Assembly: GCA_009929615.1 (NCBI GenBank)
Contig: SAAB01000001.1
Location: 1-64,000 of the forward strand
Source: Clostridia bacterium
GTDB taxonomy: Bacteria > Bacillota > Clostridia > Lachnospirales > Lachnospiraceae
Length of the DNA stretch: 64,000 nucleotides
Direction of reading: 5' to 3'
In this document: positions 59,601 to 64,000 of the stretch, in pieces
Numbering within the stretch: the stretch's first letter is position 1
Layout of the letters: every line of letters starts with the position of its first letter
The notes under the pieces: model-generated
What the model was told of the DNA's origin: nothing
The model's input: the letters and a program-made list of their open reading frames with translations, nothing else
Database searches by the model: none
Translations under genes and position numbers: made by a program

Positions 59601-61235
59601 GCGAAGACAAGACATTCAACTCCGGGTGTAGCATTGATTTCTCCACCACCACATCACGATATTTACTCAATTGAGGATTTGGCTCAGTTGATTTACGATT
59701 TGAAAAATGCCAATAGAGAAGCAAGAATTTCTGTCAAACTGGTATCCGAGTCAGGGGTTGGTACAGTTGCAGCCGGTGTAGCTAAAGCCGGTGCACAGGT
59801 TATTTTGATTTCCGGATATGACGGTGGTACAGGAGCAGCACCTAGAACATCTATTCATAATGCAGGTCTTCCTTGGGAACTTGGTCTGGCTGAAACACAT
59901 CAGACCTTGATTATGAATGATTTACGTTCAAAGGTTATTCTGGAAACCGATGGAAAGCTTATGACTGGCCGTGATGTTGCTATTGCAGCAATGCTCGGTG
60001 CTGAGGAATTCGGTTTTGCAACAGCACCATTGGTAACGATGGGCTGCGTTATGATGCGCGTATGTAATCTGGATACCTGTCCGGTAGGTGTTGCAACTCA
60101 GAATCCGGAACTTAGAAAACGTTTTAAAGGTAAACCGGAGTATGTTATCAACTTTATGTACTTCATTGCACAGGAACTTCGTGAATACATGGCTAAATTA
60201 GGCATTCGCACAGTGGATGAACTGGTTGGCCGCAGTGATTTACTTAAAGTTAAAGAAAATGCTGCCGGCAAATGGTCCGATAAGATTGATTTGTCAGCCA
60301 TTATAAATAATCCATATCAGCATACAGACCGGGAGATGAAATTTGATCCTGCTCAGGTTTATGATTTTGAGTTGGAAAAAACAGTGGATATGCAGGTTTT
60401 AATGAAAGAATTCAAATCCGCACTTCACAATAAAAAGAAAAAGAAAATCGAAATCAATGTTAAGAATACAGACCGTTCTCTTGGAACCATTTTTGGCTCA
60501 GAGATTACAAAACGTTACCAAGATACATTGGAAGACGATATGTTTACCGTAAAATGTACAGGAAGCGGCGGTCAGAGTTTTGGAGCATTTATTCCAAAGG
60601 GACTTACATTAAATCTGACAGGTGACAGTAATGACTATTTCGGAAAAGGTCTTTCCGGAGGAAAACTGACACTTTCACCACCAAAGAATATTAAGTTTAA
60701 ACCACATGAAAATATTATCGTAGGAAATGTTGCTCTTTATGGAGCGACCAGTGGTAAAGCCTTTATTAATGGCGTTGCCGGAGAACGTTTCTGTGTACGT
60801 AATTCCGGAGCTATCGCAGTTACAGAAGGTGTTGGCGACCATGGATGCGAATATATGACAGGTGGATGTGTTGTTATTCTTGGAAGCACAGGAAAGAATT
60901 TTGCGGCCGGCATGAGTGGCGGTATCGCCTATGTTCTGGATGAAAACAGTGATTTTTATACAAGAGTTAATAAAGAACTGGTTTCTTTGGAATCGGTTAC
61001 ATCCAAATATGATGTACAGCAGTTAAAAGAAATGATAACGGAACATGTGGAAGCTACAGGTTCTGAGATGGGTAAAATGGTTCTCGATAATTTTGTGGAT
61101 TATCTTCCAAAATTCAAGAAAGTTCTGCCACATGATTACAGTAAGATGCAGACAGCCATTGCTCATATGGAAGAAAAGGGCTTAAGCATTGACCAGGCAC
61201 AGATTGAAGCATTTTATGCAAATAAGAGAGGATAG
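56682..61235 (+). CDS. gltB: Glutamate synthase large subunit
   Basis: This 1517-residue enzyme makes two glutamates from glutamine and 2-oxoglutarate. The glutaminase domain follows a short pro-sequence, with the nucleophile Cys24 in HDNCGIGAVV. The central and FMN domains run to about 1200 (GGEGGESLERL, AKPGEGGHLPGGKV, SGYDGGTGAAPRTS). The 3Fe-4S cysteines lie in MMRVCNLDTCPVGVATQ. The C-terminal GXGXG beta-helix is complete. gltD follows by 13 bases. Repeats before the ATG suggest nitrogen-related control. Confidence 0.97.
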   Translation: MNKETREIPVQPPLYRPEFEHDNCGIGAVVNIKGIKTHATVEQALTIVETLEHRAGKDAEGKTGDGVGILLQISHKFFSKVTKELGFDIGGEREYGIGMFFFPQDELARNQAKKMLEIVVEKEGLEFLGWRSVPITPDVLGHKALDCMPSIMQGFIKKPADVEKGIDFDRRLYIARRIFEQSNENTYVVSMSSRTIVYKGMFLVGQLRQFFTDLQDKNYESAIATVHSRFSTNTTPSWMRAHPNRFIVHNGEINTIRGNADRMLAREETMASQIMHSEMSKVLPVINNSGSDSAMLDNTLEFLVMNGLDLPLAVMVLIPEPWINNRNMSQAKKDFYQYYATMMEPWDGPASIVFSDGDLLGAILDRNGLRPSRYYVTDDDNLILSSEVGALEIPSEKVVIKERLHPGKMLLVDTVKGKLIDDDELKEYYATRKPYGEWVDKNLVKLDELKIPNKRVESYTKEERTRLQKAFGYTYEELKTSILPMAQNGAEPIAAMGIDSPLPVLSKRHQPLFKYFKQLFAQVTNPPIDAIREEVITSTNVYIGPEGNLLEEKEENCKAVKIKNPILTNTDLLKIKNMDVEGFKVQTIPIIYYKNTSLEKAIDHMFVEVDRAYRDGVNMLILSDRGVDENHVAIPSLLAVSALEHYLVRTKKRTALAMILESAEPREVHHFATLLGYGASAINPYLAQESIKELIDSNMLDKDYYAAVNDYNDAILHGIVKIASKMGISTIQSYQGSQIFEAIGINKDVIDRYFTNTVSRIGGIGLDDIASEVNFLHSQAFDPLDLEIDLSLDSSGTHKFRSGKEEHLYDPNTIHLLQESTRKGDYNLFKEYSAAINDEMRVMNLRGLMDFDYPSAGVPIDEVESVESIVRRFKTGAMSYGSISQEAHETLAIAMNTIHGKSNSGEGGESLERLTIGKDGLNKCSAIKQVASGRFGVTSRYLVSANEIQIKMAQGAKPGEGGHLPGGKVYPWVAKTRHSTPGVALISPPPHHDIYSIEDLAQLIYDLKNANREARISVKLVSESGVGTVAAGVAKAGAQVILISGYDGGTGAAPRTSIHNAGLPWELGLAETHQTLIMNDLRSKVILETDGKLMTGRDVAIAAMLGAEEFGFATAPLVTMGCVMMRVCNLDTCPVGVATQNPELRKRFKGKPEYVINFMYFIAQELREYMAKLGIRTVDELVGRSDLLKVKENAAGKWSDKIDLSAIINNPYQHTDREMKFDPAQVYDFELEKTVDMQVLMKEFKSALHNKKKKKIEINVKNTDRSLGTIFGSEITKRYQDTLEDDMFTVKCTGSGGQSFGAFIPKGLTLNLTGDSNDYFGKGLSGGKLTLSPPKNIKFKPHENIIVGNVALYGATSGKAFINGVAGERFCVRNSGAIAVTEGVGDHGCEYMTGGCVVILGSTGKNFAAGMSGGIAYVLDENSDFYTRVNKELVSLESVTSKYDVQQLKEMITEHVEATGSEMGKMVLDNFVDYLPKFKKVLPHDYSKMQTAIAHMEEKGLSIDQAQIEAFYANKRG

Positions 61236-61248
61236 GAGGTAAGACGTC

Positions 61249-62733
61249 ATGGGAAAACCAACAGGATTTATGGACTTTGATAGACAGAACAGTAAAACCA
61301 TTGCGCCTGAAGAACGCATCAAAAACTTTGATGAATTCCATATTCCTCTGAGCAAAGAATGCCAGGAAACACAGGGCGGAAGATGTATGGATTGCGGTGT
61401 GCCTTTTTGCCAGTATGGACAGATGATTGGCGGAATGGCATCCGGATGTCCTTTGAACAATCTGATTCCTGAGTGGAATGATTTGATTTATGCAGGAAAT
61501 TGGGAACGGGCGTTAAAACGTTTGAAGAAAACCAATAATTTTCCGGAATTCACATCCAGAGTATGTCCGGCCCTTTGTGAAGCGGCCTGCACATGTAATC
61601 TGAATGGTTCACCGGTATCTGTTAAAGAAAATGAACATGGAATTGTTGAGTTTGGTTATGCAAATGGCTTAATTCAGCCCGAAATTCCGAAGATTCGTAC
61701 AGGTAAAAAAGTGGCAGTTATCGGTTCCGGACCAGCCGGACTGGCTGCGGCAGACCAGTTAAATCATAGAGGACATCATGTGACGGTATTTGAGAGAAAT
61801 GACCGGATTGGCGGACTTCTTCGCTATGGTATTCCAAATATGAAACTGGAAAAACAGGTTATTGACCGTCGTGTCGAACTGATGGAAAAAGAGGGCGTTG
61901 AATTCATCACTAATATGAATGTAGGTATTGATATTAAGCCTGCAAAGCTGATGAAGGAATATGATGCAGTGATTCTTGCCTGTGGTGCTTCAAATCCAAG
62001 AGATATTAAAGTGCCGGGAAGAGAAAGCCAGGGAATCTATTTTGCAGTGGATTATTTAACCATGGTTACAAAGAGCCTTTTAAATTCAGAGCTTAAGGAT
62101 GGAAAGATTCCGGCCGTTAAGGATAAAAAAGTTATGGTTATTGGTGGCGGCGACACAGGAAATGACTGTGTAGGTACATCCATCCGTCTTGGCGCGGCTT
62201 CTGTGATTCAGTTAGAAATGATGCCAAAAGCACCGGATACCAGGGCAGAAGACAATCCTTGGCCGGAGTGGCCAAAAATCTGTAAAACAGATTATGGTCA
62301 GGAAGAGAGTATCACTGTTTATGGACATGACCCACGGGTTTATCAGACAACGGTTAAGGAATTTATTGCGGATGACAAGGGAAATGTGTCAAAGGCAGTT
62401 CTTGTAAAACTTGAGTTTAAGAAAGACCCTGAAACGGGAAGAATGAATATGACAGAAGTACCGGGCAGTGAATATATTGAAGACGTGGATTTGGTGCTGA
62501 TTGCTGCAGGTTTCCTTGGAAGTCAGGACTATGTTATTAAGGCTTTTGGTGTAGATATTGATGCACGAACCAATGTTGTTACAGAGGCAGATAAGTATCT
62601 TACAAGTAAAGAAAACATTTTTACTGCAGGCGATATGCATCGTGGACAGTCTTTAGTTGTCTGGGCAATTCGTGAGGGACGGGATGCAGCAAAAGCTGTT
62701 GACCATCATCTCATGGGATATACAAATTTATAA
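61249..62733 (+). CDS. gltD: Glutamate synthase small subunit
   Basis: This 494-residue flavoprotein passes electrons from NADPH to GltB. The N-terminal cluster cysteines are in GGRCMDCGVPFCQYG, SGCPLNN and VCPALCEAACTCNLNG. FAD binds at VIGSGPAGLAAADQL and NADPH at VIGGGDTGNDCVGT. The C-terminal FTAGDMHRGQSLVVWAIREGR is characteristic. AGGAGGT precedes the ATG. A terminator lies 9 bases after the stop. Confidence 0.97.
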   Translation: MGKPTGFMDFDRQNSKTIAPEERIKNFDEFHIPLSKECQETQGGRCMDCGVPFCQYGQMIGGMASGCPLNNLIPEWNDLIYAGNWERALKRLKKTNNFPEFTSRVCPALCEAACTCNLNGSPVSVKENEHGIVEFGYANGLIQPEIPKIRTGKKVAVIGSGPAGLAAADQLNHRGHHVTVFERNDRIGGLLRYGIPNMKLEKQVIDRRVELMEKEGVEFITNMNVGIDIKPAKLMKEYDAVILACGASNPRDIKVPGRESQGIYFAVDYLTMVTKSLLNSELKDGKIPAVKDKKVMVIGGGDTGNDCVGTSIRLGAASVIQLEMMPKAPDTRAEDNPWPEWPKICKTDYGQEESITVYGHDPRVYQTTVKEFIADDKGNVSKAVLVKLEFKKDPETGRMNMTEVPGSEYIEDVDLVLIAAGFLGSQDYVIKAFGVDIDARTNVVTEADKYLTSKENIFTAGDMHRGQSLVVWAIREGRDAAKAVDHHLMGYTNL

Positions 62734-62742
62734 GATTTTTTG

Positions 62743-62775
62743 GAGAAACATCGTTAGCGGTGTTTCTCTTTTTTT
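62743..62775 (+). terminator. Terminator of gltBD
   Basis: GAGAAACA (62743-62750) pairs with TGTTTCTC (62761-62768), with inner CG/CG pairs, followed by TTTTTTT. Confidence 0.93.
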
Positions 62776-62861
62776 GGTTATAAGCTTGTGTGGAAAAGAA
62801 AGTCAAAGTATGGTATTCTCTAATTAAGAGTAATGAATAGAAATGGCAGGGGATACGGGAC

Positions 62862-64000
62862 ATGAAGAGAAAAGAGAATGAGTCCCTAATCTTGATTATT
62901 TGCTTTGCAGCTCTGTTTTTTTCAATTGTTGCAGGCGGAATCATATTGGGAAGCAGATATATTGATAATCAGATGCTTAAGTCGAACGAAGAAAAGGCTA
63001 TGGATTTGGCCCTGGTTGTTGAGAAAAATCTAACGCTTACAGATGCTGAAGTCGATTACATGAAGACACTGTCTTTTAATGAGATGGAAAAGGACCCGAT
63101 TAATCACCGAATGACAGATGTGGGGACCGGCATGGACTTAAATGCGCCAACCATCAGCATTTATCTGATTGCACCTTTAGCCGGGAATGAAATCAAGTAT
63201 TATGTCGATGAAACGAATTCAGATTTTTTCAAGGTTGATGTGGGAACAGCCTTAGATGGAATATGGCTTTTAAATGCTGCCATTGCTGAGGATGGCAATC
63301 CTATATTCGCACAGAGAGATGATATCTATCGATATACGCATATTACAGAAGAGATTCAACAGGGGCTGGATGAGAAGACGGCATTTGGTGCTTATTCCAA
63401 GGATGAGTGGGGCGAAGTTATCAGTGGCTATGCACCTTTTTATACAGAGAAAGGCAATTTTGTGGGTCTGCTTGGAATAGATATGGACCTGGATGATTAT
63501 CAGCATGATGTGCATGGTATGGTATTGTTACTGATTCTTCTTTTCACAGTAATAACGTTTACCTTGTTTGGTTTATTTATATGGTTTTATTCGAAATATA
63601 TAAAGACCCAGAAAGTAAAGATGTATTCTGATTTTTATTCCCGAATCAGCCATGATATGAGAACACCGATGAACGGCATTATCGGGTTATCCCATTTGGC
63701 GGAAACCGAGGACAGTCCGGAGGTATTGCACGATTATTTCCATAAGGTGAAGGAATCGGGAGATTATTTGCTGAATCTCATCAATGATACGTTGGACATA
63801 AGTAAAATCAGCAGCGGTAAGATGGAATTGAATCTTTCGCCGGTAAAATGCCGGGATATTATTCAGAGTGTTGTGGATATGATTAAAATAAATGCAGAGA
63901 AAAATGAGATTACTTTTGAAGTAATAAATCATGATTTTGAGCTGGAAGATTATATTATGATAGATGCCATCCGATTTAAACAGATTTTGCTGAATCTTTT
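62862..64000 (+). CDS. Sensor histidine kinase (cut by the window edge)
   Basis: From ATG 62862 the frame is open to the window end (about 379 codons). A membrane segment (about residues 9-29) is followed by an extracellular sensing domain of about 190 residues, a second membrane segment (about 222-245), and HisKA with His264 in SRISHDMRTPMNGI. The start of the ATPase domain (RFKQILLNL) is at the edge. The ligand is not clear; the extracellular part could be a Cache-type domain. It is separated from gltD by a terminator, so it forms its own unit. The downstream part may contain receiver domains. Confidence 0.88.
   Translation, partial: MKRKENESLILIICFAALFFSIVAGGIILGSRYIDNQMLKSNEEKAMDLALVVEKNLTLTDAEVDYMKTLSFNEMEKDPINHRMTDVGTGMDLNAPTISIYLIAPLAGNEIKYYVDETNSDFFKVDVGTALDGIWLLNAAIAEDGNPIFAQRDDIYRYTHITEEIQQGLDEKTAFGAYSKDEWGEVISGYAPFYTEKGNFVGLLGIDMDLDDYQHDVHGMVLLLILLFTVITFTLFGLFIWFYSKYIKTQKVKMYSDFYSRISHDMRTPMNGIIGLSHLAETEDSPEVLHDYFHKVKESGDYLLNLINDTLDISKISSGKMELNLSPVKCRDIIQSVVDMIKINAEKNEITFEVINHDFELEDYIMIDAIRFKQILLNL

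Overview
The window is low-GC chromosomal DNA from an anaerobic Firmicute, most likely a member of the Lachnospiraceae (Clostridia). This placement is inference. It rests on the gene set (SCIFF ranthipeptide with its radical SAM maturase, MurT/GatD pair, HemZ, SecDF fusion, YhfC-type membrane protease, queuine salvage cluster), the strong AGGAGG ribosome binding sites and the A/T-rich spacers. Gene density is high and most genes have clear start signals.

Layout. 1-260: the 3' end of a 23S rRNA gene, a terminator and tRNA-Trp; no 5S gene lies between them. 300-4690: a decayed phage-derived island with a holin, a GNAT toxin/antitoxin pair, an amidase endolysin, a fragment that looks like anaerobic ribonucleotide reductase (nrdD) interrupted by the 5' half of a group I intron carrying a cut-down GIY-YIG homing endonuclease gene, and small broken genes. 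Its right edge cuts a small chromosomal gene at about 4684. 4830-8110: small proteins, an acetyltransferase, a metallo-hydrolase and TepA. 8256-17555: uppP, ftsK/spoIIIE, fhs, folD, rimO, pgsA and cinA. 17567-20077: an unrecognised lipoprotein with an in-frame stop codon in its signal peptide, then a convergent membrane protein. 20181-22488: a candidate preQ1 riboswitch followed by queK-queT-queL, matching the queuosine/queuine salvage route described in Clostridioides difficile; tgt, the enzyme that uses its product, is at 42.9 kb.

22545-28653: YhfC-type protease, a GntR/ABC export operon with an operator inside its promoter, a PrpR-like regulator whose AAA+ domain has lost its key motifs, and a deletion scar joining garR to the tail of an aldo/keto reductase gene. 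28703-34129: two ABC-F ATPases and a GH13-fold protein lacking the catalytic residues. 34175-38186: luxS with a downstream 60-residue protein whose ribosome site lies inside the luxS terminator, then murT with a GatD-like partner lacking its catalytic Cys and His, and a lactonase-fold protein. 38230-42867: aroC (minus strand), an HPr-like protein and a hybrid sensor kinase.

42939-56506: one long plus-strand run: tgt, yajC, a PHP phosphoesterase, a small membrane protein, the SCIFF precursor (45794-45937) and its maturase, secDF, recJ, apt, rel, an MBL-fold hydrolase and hemZ. 56682-62733: gltBD, preceded by inverted and direct repeats. 62862-64000: a sensor histidine kinase cut by the window edge.

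The most notable items are the nrdD/group I intron relic, the MurT partner without catalytic residues, the SCIFF system with an attenuator-like hairpin between peptide and enzyme, the preQ1-queKTL unit, the luxS terminator that overlaps a Shine-Dalgarno site, and the inactive GH13 protein. No clearly new defence or mobile system was found.
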